Positions 1 to 8,707 of a stretch of DNA of 64,000 nt are shown piece by piece (the stretch's first letter is position 1; every line of letters starts with the position of its first letter). The DNA is from an uncultured Lachnospiraceae bacterium (lineage in GTDB: Bacteria > Bacillota > Clostridia > Lachnospirales > Lachnospiraceae), in assembly GCA_944383265.1 (NCBI GenBank), contig CALWOX010000007.1, positions 1 to 64,000 on the forward strand, given 5' to 3'. The notes under the pieces are model-generated. The model was not told where the DNA came from. It saw nothing but the letters and a program-made list of their open reading frames with translations, and ran no database searches. The position numbers and the translations under genes are program-made.

Positions 1-2
1 AA

Positions 3-76
3 GCCTCAATAGCTCAGTCGGTTAGAGCATCTGACTGTTAATCAGGGGGTCCCAGGTTCAAGTCCTGGTTGGGGCG
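3..76 (+). tRNA. tRNA-Asn (GTT)
   Basis: Complete cloverleaf. The acceptor arms GCCTCAA and TTGGGGC pair with one G-T wobble and the discriminator is G76. The anticodon stem TCTGA/TCAGG encloses the loop CTGTTAA, giving anticodon GTT. The T-arm contains GGTTCAAGTCC. No CCA is encoded. It lies 29 bp upstream of tRNA-Glu and is probably co-transcribed with it. Confidence 0.96.
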
Positions 77-105
77 TCTGATTTTGCATATATAGAAATA
101 TATTT

Positions 106-177
106 GGCGCCATGGTCAAGCGGTTAAGACACCACCCTTTCACGGTGGTAACACGGGTTCGATTCCCGTTGGCGTCA
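106..177 (+). tRNA. tRNA-Glu (TTC)
   Basis: Complete cloverleaf. The acceptor arms GGCGCCA and TGGCGTC pair with one G-T wobble and the discriminator is A177. The anticodon loop CTTTCAC gives anticodon TTC, and the T-arm contains GGGTTCGATTCCC. CCA is not encoded. The 3' end from position 165 is repeated about 665 bp downstream. Confidence 0.96.
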
Positions 178-211
178 TAATAGCCTTAAAATCTAAGTAT
201 ACTTAGGTTTT
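165..211 (+). repeat. Direct repeat copy 1: tRNA-Glu 3' end plus terminator arm
   Basis: This is the 3' part of the T-arm and acceptor of tRNA-Glu plus most of the terminator stem. It matches 831-876 with a few substitutions and one gap. A repeat anchored in a tRNA 3' end is the usual form of an integration site, but no integrase is visible, so an attL/attR reading is inference. Confidence 0.7.
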
Positions 212-221
212 AAGGTTTTTT
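184..221 (+). terminator. Rho-independent terminator of the tRNA pair
   Basis: CCTTAAAA and CTAAGTA/TACTTAG form a long inverted repeat that closes with TTTTAAGG and is followed by six T. It starts 7 bp after tRNA-Glu, as expected for the end of the tRNA transcript. Confidence 0.88.
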
Positions 222-303
222 CATTTCTTTGAAAAATCGCCATTTTCCATGCCTGAAATGGCCGTTAGCCCAATTTTAGCCATACTAACATAAAAAATTT
301 ATT

Positions 304-830
304 TTAATGCATAGAGTAATTAATTTTGACCATATGAATATGATCTTCCCAAACTCCATTAATTTTAAGGTAGTATTTTGAAAGTCCCTCATTTACAAAG
401 TGATTTTTTTCTAAAACTCTTAGAGACGCCTTATTTTTGGGCATTACATTTGCCTCTATTCTATGCAAACCCAATTCTTCAAATGCGTATTTTGTCAGCA
501 TTTCAACCGCAGCTGACATATAGCCTTTGTTGATAAAATCCTTGTCTGATTTGTAGCCGAGAAAAGCAGAACAAAAAGGTCCCCATACCACATTGCTTAA
601 TCAGATGCTGCCGATAATTTTTTTAGGCTGTTCGACCGGCATAATATAAAAATGAAACGCTGTTTTTTCTTCAAACTCAGCAATTTCCTTTTTTAATATC
701 TCTTGTTGATACTCTAATGAAAAAGCTTTTCACTTCTTTTAGGCTCAAAGGTCTCTAAAAACTCTCTGTTTTTCTTATAGTAATCGAGAACATGTTCGGC
801 GAGAGACAGGTCCGGTGGCACAAGTATCGG
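304..830 (-). pseudogene. RimJ/RimL-type GNAT acetyltransferase, broken
   Basis: The open C-terminal part (304-591, 95 aa) has typical RimJ/RimL features: NKGYMSAAVEMLTKYAFEEL, then HRIEANVMPKNKASLRVLEK. Reading further 5' on the minus strand continues the same family (PKKIIGSI, then EYQQEILKKEIAEFEEK, then LDYYKKNREFLETFEP). That reading is interrupted by a TGA near 601 and by a one-base frameshift near 725-735. The first about 20 residues are missing where the gene meets the repeat at 831. The intact family (about 180 aa) acetylates protein or other amines from acetyl-CoA. This copy should be inactive. The two lesions and the truncation make a sequencing error alone unlikely. Confidence 0.8.
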
Positions 831-876
831 CCCGTTGGTGCATAGTAGCCTTAAAATCTGAGAATACTTAGGTTTT
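831..876 (+). repeat. Direct repeat copy 2: degenerate tRNA-Glu 3' end plus terminator arm
   Basis: The copy begins CCCGTTGGTGC, where copy 1 has CCCGTTGGCGTC, and continues through the AGCCTTAAAATCT block. The terminator dyad is damaged here. It is followed at 877 by GGGGCGTCT, which also occurs at the 3' end of tRNA-Asn (71-79). The copy abuts the truncated 5' end of the acetyltransferase pseudogene. Confidence 0.7.
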
Positions 877-1039
877 GGGGCGTCTCTTTTTTATTAATCT
901 TTTTACTTTTATATACATATGCTCGCTTTATAGGGAGACTTATGCTATATTCTAAATGATTAAAATCGGATCAATGTAACAATAAATATGGATATTTCGA
1001 ATGCTCCGGGAATACTCCGGAGGGTTTTAAGGAGTTTAA

Positions 1040-1177
1040 TTGAATAACCGGTATTTCACAAATATAGCAGAGGAGTCCGAGAATTATGAACAAGTTAAAG
1101 ATGTTGTTGAGGATATAAAAGAAAGTGCAGAAATGCAAATTGACTCTGCTATTGAGGGGCAGCCGGTCGATGAATAA
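1040..1177 (+). CDS. Small hypothetical protein (45 aa)
   Basis: A TTG-initiated frame follows AAGGAG by 5 bp. The product would be acidic and hydrophilic, with SENYEQVKDVVEDIKESAEM likely helical, and no signal or membrane segment. I do not recognise a family. Support is the good ribosome binding site and coding-like codons. Against it are the short length, the TTG start and the lack of a known homologue. It lies alone between the tRNA repeat region and a GNAT gene. Confidence 0.35.
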   Translation: MNNRYFTNIAEESENYEQVKDVVEDIKESAEMQIDSAIEGQPVDE

Positions 1178-1295
1178 TAAAAAAATATGAAAAATTATAT
1201 ATGCCGGATCAAAAGTTATGTTTGGCTCAAAAAGTAAATAAAACTTTTTTGCATATGTATCTTAATTTTATCTTTGAAATCGATGAGAGGTTCTT

Positions 1296-1682
1296 ATGGT
1301 GAAATACATAGCAGATGACAAAGCGCTTACAGCCGAGGCCTTTATTGAATTTGTCAATCGGGTTTGGAACGGCAATTATGATTTGGAGAAGACTCGTAAA
1401 GCTTTATCAAAGACTATAAATATAACTGCCTATGACAATAGAAAGTTAGTAGGATGTCTGAGGATCTTATCAGACGGATATTTCTTCGGAACTATTACAG
1501 AATTGCTTGTTCTTCCCGAATATCAAAAACAAGGGATAGGAAGCAGGCTTCTCGAATTGGCCAAGTCAAATACTCCTACCATGCTTTACTTTGGAGCACA
1601 ACCGGATGCGAAAGGTTTTTATGAAAAAACCGGATGCAAAAGAAGTCTGAGCTCATATGTCATAGAAAAGCCGGATGATTAG
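1296..1682 (+). CDS. GNAT family N-acetyltransferase
   Basis: A 128-aa single-domain GNAT protein. The acetyl-CoA pyrophosphate loop Q-K-Q-G-I-G is at residues 77-82, inside LLVLPEYQKQGIGSRLLELA, and is preceded by the usual beta-4 strand (ITELLVLP). The C-terminal YFGAQPDAKGFYEKTGCK is the family's beta-5/alpha-4 region. Length is normal for small GNATs. It would transfer an acetyl group to an amine, but the substrate cannot be read from sequence. The start is supported by GAGAGG 8 bp upstream. The gene stands alone; lysA begins 90 bp downstream with its own ribosome binding site. Confidence 0.88.
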   Translation: MVKYIADDKALTAEAFIEFVNRVWNGNYDLEKTRKALSKTINITAYDNRKLVGCLRILSDGYFFGTITELLVLPEYQKQGIGSRLLELAKSNTPTMLYFGAQPDAKGFYEKTGCKRSLSSYVIEKPDD

Positions 1683-1772
1683 AGGCATAGGGAAAAAGAG
1701 GAGCACAACGCAAGATTTTATAGAAGCATTACATAAGCAGACTTATAAATTTACATTTTACGGAGGACATCA

Positions 1773-3101
1773 ATGATAATACAGACACCTTTTGCAACTG
1801 TTGAAAATAATGAGCTTTATATTGACGGGGTCAGAGCTGTTGACTTGGCAAAGAAATACGGGACTCCGCTTTATGTTATGAGCGAGGGTCATATCAGGCA
1901 TCAGATGAATGAACTCAAGACGGAGTTTATGGACAAATTTGAAAATGTGCTGCCGCTTTTCGCTTCCAAGGCATTCAGCTGCCTGGAAATATACAGGCTT
2001 GCGAAGGAGTATGGAATAGGTATTGACTGCGTGAGTGCAGGAGAGATTTCTATGGCATTAAGGGCCGGCTTTGATCCTCAAAAGATTTATTTTCACGGGA
2101 ATAATAAGCTGCCTTCGGAGATGGTTTATGCAGTAGAGCATAATGTTACGCATTTTGTCGTTGACAATTTTTATGAGCTTGAGCTTATTGAAAAGCTTGC
2201 GGACAGACCGGTATATGCCACAGTCAGGGTGACTCCCGGTATAGAGGCAGGAGGTCATCGATTCATAATGACTGCGGCTACGGACACAAAATTCGGATTT
2301 TCCACCCATGACGGTTCGCATTTTAAGGCTATAGAGCAGATACTTAAATCTGAAAAGATCAAATTTGAAGGGATACATTGTCATATCGGATCTCAGGTCT
2401 TTGAGATAGAAAAATATGAGCAGGCCATGGAAAAATTTGTTGAGATAGCCTATGAAATATATGACAGGTTCGGGGTCGTAATATCGAAGCTTAATGCGGG
2501 TGGAGGATACGGTATAGCATATACTCACGATGATAAGCCCTTGGATTTTAAGGTGATAACAGAAAGGATAATGAAAATAATAACCGCAGGCTTTGAAAAG
2601 AGGGGATGGAAGAGGCCGATGGTCCTTATAGAGCCCGGCCGCTATGTGGTGGGAAATGCGGGAATTACACTCTATACAGTGGGCTCTATAAAGGACATTC
2701 CCGGAATCAGAAAATATGTGAGTGTGGATGGCGGAATGTCTGATAATATAAGGACAGCTCTTTATGGTGCGGAGTATGAGGCTGTGATAGCCGACAGGGC
2801 TGAGTCGAAGCCCGAGGAGACTGTGTGCATATCAGGAAAAAACTGCGAGTCGGGAGATATTTTAATACATGAGATAAGGCTTCCTAAGATACACTCTGGA
2901 GATATTCTTGCCATGTTTTCTACAGGGGCATATCATTACACCATGTCCAGCAATTATAATCAGCTTCCGAAGCCCGCAATCGTATTTACATATCAGGGAA
3001 AGGCAAAGCAGGTGGTACGCAGGCAGAGCTTTGACGATCTTGTGGCATGCGATGTGGAAGAACAGTACGAGGATGTGGCACAGCCGGATTTAAAGAAATA
3101 A
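1773..3101 (+). CDS. lysA: Diaminopimelate decarboxylase
   Basis: A 442-aa fold-III PLP enzyme that decarboxylates meso-diaminopimelate to L-lysine, the last step of lysine synthesis in the cytoplasm. The PLP lysine is K66 in FASKAFSC. The substrate/PLP motifs are HCHIGSQ (202-208), GGGYGI (243-248), EPGR (287-290) and the active-site cysteine in CESGD (358-362). The alanine-racemase-like barrel is followed by the C-terminal beta domain. Length is slightly above the usual 420. GGAGG lies 8 bp before the ATG. DUF4317 follows 45 bp downstream and may be co-transcribed. No lysine riboswitch is visible upstream. Confidence 0.96.
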   Translation: MIIQTPFATVENNELYIDGVRAVDLAKKYGTPLYVMSEGHIRHQMNELKTEFMDKFENVLPLFASKAFSCLEIYRLAKEYGIGIDCVSAGEISMALRAGFDPQKIYFHGNNKLPSEMVYAVEHNVTHFVVDNFYELELIEKLADRPVYATVRVTPGIEAGGHRFIMTAATDTKFGFSTHDGSHFKAIEQILKSEKIKFEGIHCHIGSQVFEIEKYEQAMEKFVEIAYEIYDRFGVVISKLNAGGGYGIAYTHDDKPLDFKVITERIMKIITAGFEKRGWKRPMVLIEPGRYVVGNAGITLYTVGSIKDIPGIRKYVSVDGGMSDNIRTALYGAEYEAVIADRAESKPEETVCISGKNCESGDILIHEIRLPKIHSGDILAMFSTGAYHYTMSSNYNQLPKPAIVFTYQGKAKQVVRRQSFDDLVACDVEEQYEDVAQPDLKK

Positions 3102-3146
3102 ATTACATTAAAGCATAAATCAGACAGGCTAAGGAGACTATGGTAA

Positions 3147-4259
3147 ATGAATAAAAAAGAGGTGGCGGAGATAAGGAAGGCTCTTACGAGCTACGGAATA
3201 ATATCGAAGCTTTGCGGCTGCTATGTAAATCACGAAAAGAGAAAGCTTCTGGTATATAAAAATTTGTTTGCGGCTCTGGAGGAGAGGGAGGAGCACAGAT
3301 ATACTTCGATCATAAAGAAGTCTCTTTCGGGTCAGATAGACGGAAGCCTTTTTAATCTTGACCTTGTGCCTTGTGCAAGAGAAAAAAGAAGGATGTACGA
3401 GCTCTTGACTGAGCTTAAGGATTCGGAGCTTGAGGATGATGAGCTTATCAATGAATTTTATGATTCTCTTATAGAGATGTTCCCGTATGGGGAGAACTAT
3501 CTTATCCTCATTATAAACAGTACTTACGATGTTCCGGGCAAGGCATCTGACGGAACGACAATGGATGATGCCTCTGATTATCTCCACAGATTTATAAATG
3601 TTATCATTTGTCCGGTGAAGCTTTCCAAAGAGGGATTATTCTATAATGAGGACAAGAATAATATTGAGACAAGAATGACGGATTGGCTTGTGGGTGAGCC
3701 TCTTACGGCCATGATGTTCCCGTCCTTTAATGAGAGATATACGGACGATCATGAGTTGCTTTTATACCTGAGAAAGGATGAGGACGCTGTTGCCGAGCTG
3801 GTAAAGGAGATGTTCGGCTGCGGTATGCCTCTTTCAGCAAAGAAGCAAAAGACTATAGTTACGGAGCTTCTTGATGATACTCTTTCGGGAAAGTTCGGAG
3901 CGGAAACCGTAAACGAGATATACGGAGAGATAGGAAGAAGGGCCATGTCCGAGGAGGAGTATAACAAAAATCTTGATAAGGAGGACCTGAAGAACATCCT
4001 GAGGGACAGCGGTGTGGGAGATGATGCCGTAAAGGAGTTTGACAAAGGATTTGATGACAGGATAGAAAATAACAAAAAGATACCTGCGGAGAATCTTATA
4101 AACAAGAAAGCCGTTATCATAAAAACGGGAAGTGTTGAGATAAAGGCGGAGCCGGATATTGCGGAAAGCATAGAGGAGAGGATGATAGACGGAAGGAAAT
4201 ATCTCCTTGTCCCTGTGAGCGAATTCATAAAGATAAACGATGTTAAGACAAAGCTGTGA
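3147..4259 (+). CDS. DUF4317 family protein
   Basis: A 370-aa hydrophilic protein of the clostridial DUF4317 family, recognised from its N-terminus (MNKKEVAEIRKALTSYGI, then CGCYVN) and overall length. It has no signal peptide or membrane segment, so it should be cytoplasmic. The C-terminal 60 residues are rich in Lys, Asp and Glu. Its function is unknown. AAGGAGA precedes the start, 45 bp after lysA, so co-transcription with lysA is possible. The stop codon sits inside the first unit of a degenerate tandem repeat that continues downstream. Confidence 0.82.
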   Translation: MNKKEVAEIRKALTSYGIISKLCGCYVNHEKRKLLVYKNLFAALEEREEHRYTSIIKKSLSGQIDGSLFNLDLVPCAREKRRMYELLTELKDSELEDDELINEFYDSLIEMFPYGENYLILIINSTYDVPGKASDGTTMDDASDYLHRFINVIICPVKLSKEGLFYNEDKNNIETRMTDWLVGEPLTAMMFPSFNERYTDDHELLLYLRKDEDAVAELVKEMFGCGMPLSAKKQKTIVTELLDDTLSGKFGAETVNEIYGEIGRRAMSEEEYNKNLDKEDLKNILRDSGVGDDAVKEFDKGFDDRIENNKKIPAENLINKKAVIIKTGSVEIKAEPDIAESIEERMIDGRKYLLVPVSEFIKINDVKTKL

Positions 4260-4420
4260 TAAAGAATAAGGTAAGCATTAATATTGGTTGTGATAAAGGG
4301 CAAAGTAAGCATTAAACTTGAGCTGTGATTAAGAACAAATGATACATTAAAGCCGGAATGAGATTAGGAATAAATAAGATATTGGAACTGACTCTGATTA
4401 AGTATAAACAATATTGTTAA
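4253..4420 (+). repeat. Degenerate ~35-bp tandem repeat, 4-5 units
   Basis: Units begin near 4253, 4287, 4322, 4357 and 4392. Each resembles GCTGTGATAAAGAATAA, then GTAAGCATTAA, with growing divergence. Units 1 and 2 are clearly alike; units 4 and 5 are weak. The first unit overlaps the last codons of the DUF4317 gene, so the array may come from stepwise duplication of that 3' end. The array plus the promoter below fill the 321-bp gap before gmk. Confidence 0.6.
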
Positions 4421-4470
4421 AAAACTATCTAATATACACAAAATTTTTTCTAAAATTTAATCAAAATTTG

Positions 4471-4499
4471 TTGACATTGACAAGAAATTAAATTACAAT
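4471..4499 (+). promoter_or_regulatory. Sigma-70-type promoter for gmk
   Basis: TTGACA (4471-4476), a 17-bp spacer and TACAAT (4494-4499), set in very A+T-rich DNA. It lies about 80 bp before the guanylate kinase start and has near-consensus elements. Confidence 0.8.
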
Positions 4500-4580
4500 C
4501 AAAATGTATTTATTTTAATACAATTTTTTAATCAACATCATCAAAGAAATTACAAAATTTTTGATTAAAGGAGAGAAAAG

Positions 4581-5258
4581 ATGAAGAAGGAATATTTCGA
4601 TAAGATAGCAGAGTACGGCCAGCTTATAGTTATCTCGGGGCCTGAGGGGGCAGGAAAGAGTACAGTCATAAAAAAATATTTGAGCGAGCATCCCAACGCT
4701 ATGATCTGCGTTTCCGCAACAACCAGGGAAAAGCGTGACGACGAGGTTGACGGAAAGGATTATTATTTTCTCTCTCTCATAGAGTTTGAAAGGATGATAA
4801 GGACCGGACAGATGTTGGAGTACGGTTATTTTAATAATAATGCGTATGGAACTCCGAAGAAGGCTGTTGAGGACGCGAGAAAAGCGGGACGCAATGTCAT
4901 TTTGGATGTGGACGTGGTTGGAGCCATGAAGATAAAAACTCTCTGTCCTGACGCAACTCTCGTATTTATACTTCCGCCCTCATGGGATGAGCTTGAAGCA
5001 AGACTTGTAAAGACAGGGTATTATGACGAAAAGACAGTCAACAATCTTCTTGAAATAGCGGGAGAAGAGATAGAATGTGCCAATCTTTATGACTATGTGA
5101 TCATAAACGACAGTGTGGATAAGGCGGTCAGCAGGTTTGCACAGATAGTTCACGGCAACAGGTACAGCAGAAACAGCATGAAGTCTTTCCTTGAGAGCTA
5201 TATCGAGGGAGAGGTAAAGCCTCATGTAAAGGCAGTATCAGAGGTACTTACAGAGTAG
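4581..5258 (+). CDS. gmk: Guanylate kinase
   Basis: A 225-aa P-loop nucleotide kinase that converts GMP and ATP to GDP and ADP. The P-loop is GPEGAGKS at residues 20-27. The GMP-binding segment SATTREKRDDEVDGKDYYFL is characteristic of Gmk. GTPKKAVEDARKAGRNVILD covers the conserved GT and D motifs. It is about 20 residues longer than most Gmk proteins because of a C-terminal extension (SRNSMKSFLESYIEGE). AAGGAGAG precedes the start. It has a strong promoter and a terminator, so it is monocistronic. Clostridia often carry a second gmk-like gene, so this may not be the only copy. Confidence 0.88.
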   Translation: MKKEYFDKIAEYGQLIVISGPEGAGKSTVIKKYLSEHPNAMICVSATTREKRDDEVDGKDYYFLSLIEFERMIRTGQMLEYGYFNNNAYGTPKKAVEDARKAGRNVILDVDVVGAMKIKTLCPDATLVFILPPSWDELEARLVKTGYYDEKTVNNLLEIAGEEIECANLYDYVIINDSVDKAVSRFAQIVHGNRYSRNSMKSFLESYIEGEVKPHVKAVSEVLTE

Positions 5259-5275
5259 TTTTAAAATACTATTTC

Positions 5276-5305
5276 GGCGCCGAGCTCGGGCTCGGTGCCT
5301 TTTTT
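5276..5305 (+). terminator. Rho-independent terminator after gmk
   Basis: GGCGCCGAGC and GCTCGGTGCC form a 10-bp stem with a TCGG loop, followed by six T. It separates gmk from rpoN 18 bp downstream. Confidence 0.88.
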
Positions 5306-5322
5306 GGTAAGGAATATAATTT

Positions 5323-6669
5323 ATGGATATGAGAATGAGCGCTGAAGCGATCCAAAAGCAGACAATGTCTCTGAACCAGCTGAGATCACTGGAAATACTT
5401 GCTATGGATAGCATGAAGTTGAATGAATTTCTGAAAAACGAATATTTGGAGAATCCCCTGTTGGATTGCTCGAATGCCCATACTCCCGAGAGGCGGGAGG
5501 ATATTTCGGCTGCGGCATTTCCACACACCTTAAGCTATGAAAAGAGCCTTCAGGAAGCTTTCGATGAGGAGGAAAGGGATATTCCGGATATAAAGCCTGC
5601 CGCCATGAGGGACTATATTATGGAGCAGCTTCCCGCAGGAGCCTACAGCGAGACTGAGATCGAGCTTTTCAGATACCTTGCGGACTGTCTTGATGACTCG
5701 GGTTATTTCACAATGTCCTTAGAGGAGGCGGCAGAGGGTGCGGGCGTCAGTGTATCTGACACAGAAAAGGCCCTTAGTGTACTGACTGACCTTGAGCCTG
5801 CAGGTATTTTTTCTCGGGATCTCAGGGAATGCCTGCTTAAGCAGCTGGAGCGAAAGGGACAAAAAACAGGACATCTTTGGGACATAGTGGATAAATATCT
5901 TTATGACATAGCTGAAGGAAATATCAGTAAGGTATCGAGAGGCCTTGGGATATCGACATCTGAGGTGAGGAAGGCTATAGAAGAGCTTGTCAGCCTTAAG
6001 CCACGCCCTGTAAACGGACTTGACACAGGGCGTTCGGCCTATGTTGTCCCCGACATAATATTTACGAGAGATTCGGGGGAGTGGAAAATAAGGCTTAACG
6101 ACCGCTGGACTGAAGATTATCACATAAATGACTATTATGTCGAGATGATGAGAAGTGCACAGGATCCGGAGCTCAAGGAATATTTCAGAAAAAAGCTTGA
6201 GAGGGCGAGACAGGTGCTCCAAAACATAGCTCAAAGGAGAAAGACCGTCCTTATGGTCTGCGAAGAGATTTTAAAGAGACAGAAGGATTTTTTTGAGGGA
6301 CGAGGTGAACTCAAGCCTCTATCCATGCAGGAGCTTGGCGACAGTCTCGGAATAAGCACTTCTACTGTAAGCCGCGCTGTAAAGGATAAATATATAGAAT
6401 ATCCTGCGGGAGTTACAGAAGCGAGGAGTCTCTTTACGGGAGCAGCCGCAAGGCAGGGTAAGCCTGATGCCCCTTCTGTGTCGGCCGAGTCGGCAAAGAG
6501 GCTTATACGCGAGCTTATAGCGGGGGAAGACAGAAAGAAGCCCCTTTCTGACAAAATGCTTTCGGAGCTTCTTTGTGAAAGGGGCGTGGAGATATCCCGA
6601 AGAACAGTTGCAAAATACAGAGAAGAGCTTTGTATAAAGCAGAGTTTCGACAGGAAGGAAAGGGGTTAG
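5323..6669 (+). CDS. rpoN: RNA polymerase sigma-54 factor
   Basis: A 448-aa sigma-54. The N-terminal activator-interacting region I is glutamine-rich (SAEAIQKQTMSLNQLRSLEI). The core-binding domain follows, then the HTH (LSMQELGDSLGISTSTVSRA), and the RpoN box is SRRTVAKYRE at residues 425-434. All diagnostic parts are present; length is near the usual 450-480. It directs RNA polymerase to -24/-12 promoters and needs an AAA+ activator, such as the one encoded convergently 9 bp downstream. TAAGGA lies 9 bp before the ATG. The adjoining activator and -24/-12 promoter suggest a small local regulon. Confidence 0.96.
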   Translation: MDMRMSAEAIQKQTMSLNQLRSLEILAMDSMKLNEFLKNEYLENPLLDCSNAHTPERREDISAAAFPHTLSYEKSLQEAFDEEERDIPDIKPAAMRDYIMEQLPAGAYSETEIELFRYLADCLDDSGYFTMSLEEAAEGAGVSVSDTEKALSVLTDLEPAGIFSRDLRECLLKQLERKGQKTGHLWDIVDKYLYDIAEGNISKVSRGLGISTSEVRKAIEELVSLKPRPVNGLDTGRSAYVVPDIIFTRDSGEWKIRLNDRWTEDYHINDYYVEMMRSAQDPELKEYFRKKLERARQVLQNIAQRRKTVLMVCEEILKRQKDFFEGRGELKPLSMQELGDSLGISTSTVSRAVKDKYIEYPAGVTEARSLFTGAAARQGKPDAPSVSAESAKRLIRELIAGEDRKKPLSDKMLSELLCERGVEISRRTVAKYREELCIKQSFDRKERG

Positions 6670-6678
6670 AGCGAGTCC

Positions 6679-8622
6679 TCAGCTGATGCCGTAATGCTTC
6701 ATCTTTCTCCACAGTGTGCTCCTGTCTATTTTAAGGAGCTCGGCCATTTTTCCGCGATTGCCCATGCAGGCGTCTCTTGCCGCAATTATCCTGTCGTATT
6801 CCGCGCTTTCCTTGGCAGTGCTCAGGCTTCCCGGAGGCGCGGAGATTATATTTTCCGCAGCTGTGCCCGATGCGTCGCTTTCTCTGTTTCCCATGAGCTC
6901 CACATCGGAAGGGTACAGAACCTTTTTCATCTCCGACTCATCAATAATTCCCGGCCCGCACAGCGCGCAGAGCCTCTCTGCGATATTCCTTAATTCTCTG
7001 ACATTTCCCTTAAAATCATATGTGGTAAGCAGTCTTTCGGCATTGGCGTCAAGCTTGTATATGCCGGGAGCAGCCTTACTGAATTTTCCGGTCATATATT
7101 CAAAAAGCAGTACTATATCCTCGCGTCTCATGCCGAGGGGAGGCAAAAACAGTCTTAGTACATCAAGGCGGTAAAGAAGATCCTGGCGAAAGCGTCCTGA
7201 GGAGACCTCCTCCGAGAGGTTTCTGTTGGTTGCGGCTATAATGCGGATGTCAACATTTATGACTTTATCGGAGCCTATGCGCCTTACTTCTCTCTCCTGA
7301 ATGACTCTCAAAAGCTTGCTCTGAAGATTTATGGGGATCTCCGCTATCTCATCAAGGAAAAGAGTTCCCCCGTGAGCCTGCTCCACAAGTCCGGGCTTTC
7401 CTCCCTTTTTCGAGCCTGTAAAGGCACCTTCCTCATAACCGAAAAGCTCGCTTTCCAGAAGATTTTCCGGGAGCGCCGCACAGTTTACGGCAACGAAGGG
7501 GCCGCTCTTTCTACGGCTTTCATTGTGTATGCTTTGAGCAAAAAGTTCCTTTCCCGTTCCGGTCTCTCCGACTATCATGATGTTGGCTTCTGTACATGCA
7601 AATCTTTTGGCCTCCTCTGTAACAGAGCTCATGATCGCACTTCTGTATTTTATATCCTCGAAATGATATCTCGCCACAAGTCCCTTATCACTCAGCTTTT
7701 TTCTGATGCTTCCTTCAAGAGCCTGTATGTAAGTGATATTTACCATATTTACCACGGCACCGAAAAGCTCACCTCTTCCGATGACGGGGGTTACGGTCAC
7801 AGTGACGGATATGCCGGAGCTGAGCTTTACTACATCAACTGTCTTTTGATGTCTTGTGTTAAATACCTCGTCAAGCACAGGGGCAAGCTCCGGAAAGACA
7901 GCGTCAAATCTCTTTCCGCATAATGCCACTGGAGAACCCGACATTACATGGGCGGTCCTGTTGTCGACTCCTATAAACTTTTCTGTATTTACAAAAAATA
8001 TTCCCTCTGTGGAATTCTTTGTTATCATGCGGTACATCTCCGCCTTGACCTGCTCGTTTCTCTTTATCTCAACGCTTTGTACAGCGGAGGCGACAGCCTC
8101 TCTTACAGACTCCTCGCCGGTTTCTATGACCACATACGTGACTCCCGCCTCCCTTGCATAGTTGGCGGCGGAAAATCCTCCGAGTATGAGATCGCATCCG
8201 TCGGAGACGGCCTTAAGTACAGTCTTTTTAATATCCGCGCTGTCTGCCGCATAGTATACTCCGAGAGGACAGCCGAGCCAGTCGGAAAAGGGGAGACAGG
8301 CTTCCATATATTTGTATCCTCCGCAGTATGCGACCTTATGGGGTTTATATACAGAGGCTATTTTTTGAAAGGAACGGATAATATCATAGCTTGTAATATC
8401 CAGATCTATATTTATAAGCCCGGGGTGAGTCCTCCTTATATATTTGGAGGTGTAGCCGCGGGCTATTATAGCGTCATAGCCTGCGGGATTTAATTGCTCT
8501 ATATTTTCTACAGCGTGGACATCAGCCACAAGGCTTATGTAGGACGGAAGCTCAGTGGTCGCAACGACTCTTTCCACAGTTTCCCTGAGCTCCGGATAAG
8601 GGACGATAAACAGGATCTTCAA
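6679..8622 (-). CDS. Sigma-54-dependent activator with PrpR N-terminal domain
   Basis: A 647-aa activator. Residues 1-190 match the PrpR N-terminal sensor domain and about 195-300 form a PAS-like domain. The AAA+ domain has Walker A GETGTGKE (352-359), the sigma-54 contact loop GAFTGS (399-404) and Walker B LFLDE (421-425). The end is a Fis-type HTH (NRGKMAELLKIDRSTLWRKM). It binds an upstream enhancer and hydrolyses ATP to open sigma-54 promoters. It is divergent from the sugar-acid operon, whose -24/-12 promoter lies 207 bp from its start codon, so that operon is the obvious target. The PrpR name reflects the domain; propionate need not be the signal. Confidence 0.93.
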   Translation of the reverse strand: MKILFIVPYPELRETVERVVATTELPSYISLVADVHAVENIEQLNPAGYDAIIARGYTSKYIRRTHPGLINIDLDITSYDIIRSFQKIASVYKPHKVAYCGGYKYMEACLPFSDWLGCPLGVYYAADSADIKKTVLKAVSDGCDLILGGFSAANYAREAGVTYVVIETGEESVREAVASAVQSVEIKRNEQVKAEMYRMITKNSTEGIFFVNTEKFIGVDNRTAHVMSGSPVALCGKRFDAVFPELAPVLDEVFNTRHQKTVDVVKLSSGISVTVTVTPVIGRGELFGAVVNMVNITYIQALEGSIRKKLSDKGLVARYHFEDIKYRSAIMSSVTEEAKRFACTEANIMIVGETGTGKELFAQSIHNESRRKSGPFVAVNCAALPENLLESELFGYEEGAFTGSKKGGKPGLVEQAHGGTLFLDEIAEIPINLQSKLLRVIQEREVRRIGSDKVINVDIRIIAATNRNLSEEVSSGRFRQDLLYRLDVLRLFLPPLGMRREDIVLLFEYMTGKFSKAAPGIYKLDANAERLLTTYDFKGNVRELRNIAERLCALCGPGIIDESEMKKVLYPSDVELMGNRESDASGTAAENIISAPPGSLSTAKESAEYDRIIAARDACMGNRGKMAELLKIDRSTLWRKMKHYGIS

Positions 8623-8707
8623 TTATTTCCTCCTGACCTTTCCTGATTTTTTTCTGATACTTTTCACAGCAGTTTATCAGCTTGTTTCTGAAAGTTTTAT
8701 TGCCTGA

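Noticed and set aside
2058-2528. 156-codon open frame antisense to lysA
   Set aside because: It lies fully inside a certain gene, has no ribosome binding site and gives no recognisable protein.
4253-4420. CRISPR array
   Set aside because: Units are contiguous and divergent with no spacers, and no cas gene is present anywhere in the window.
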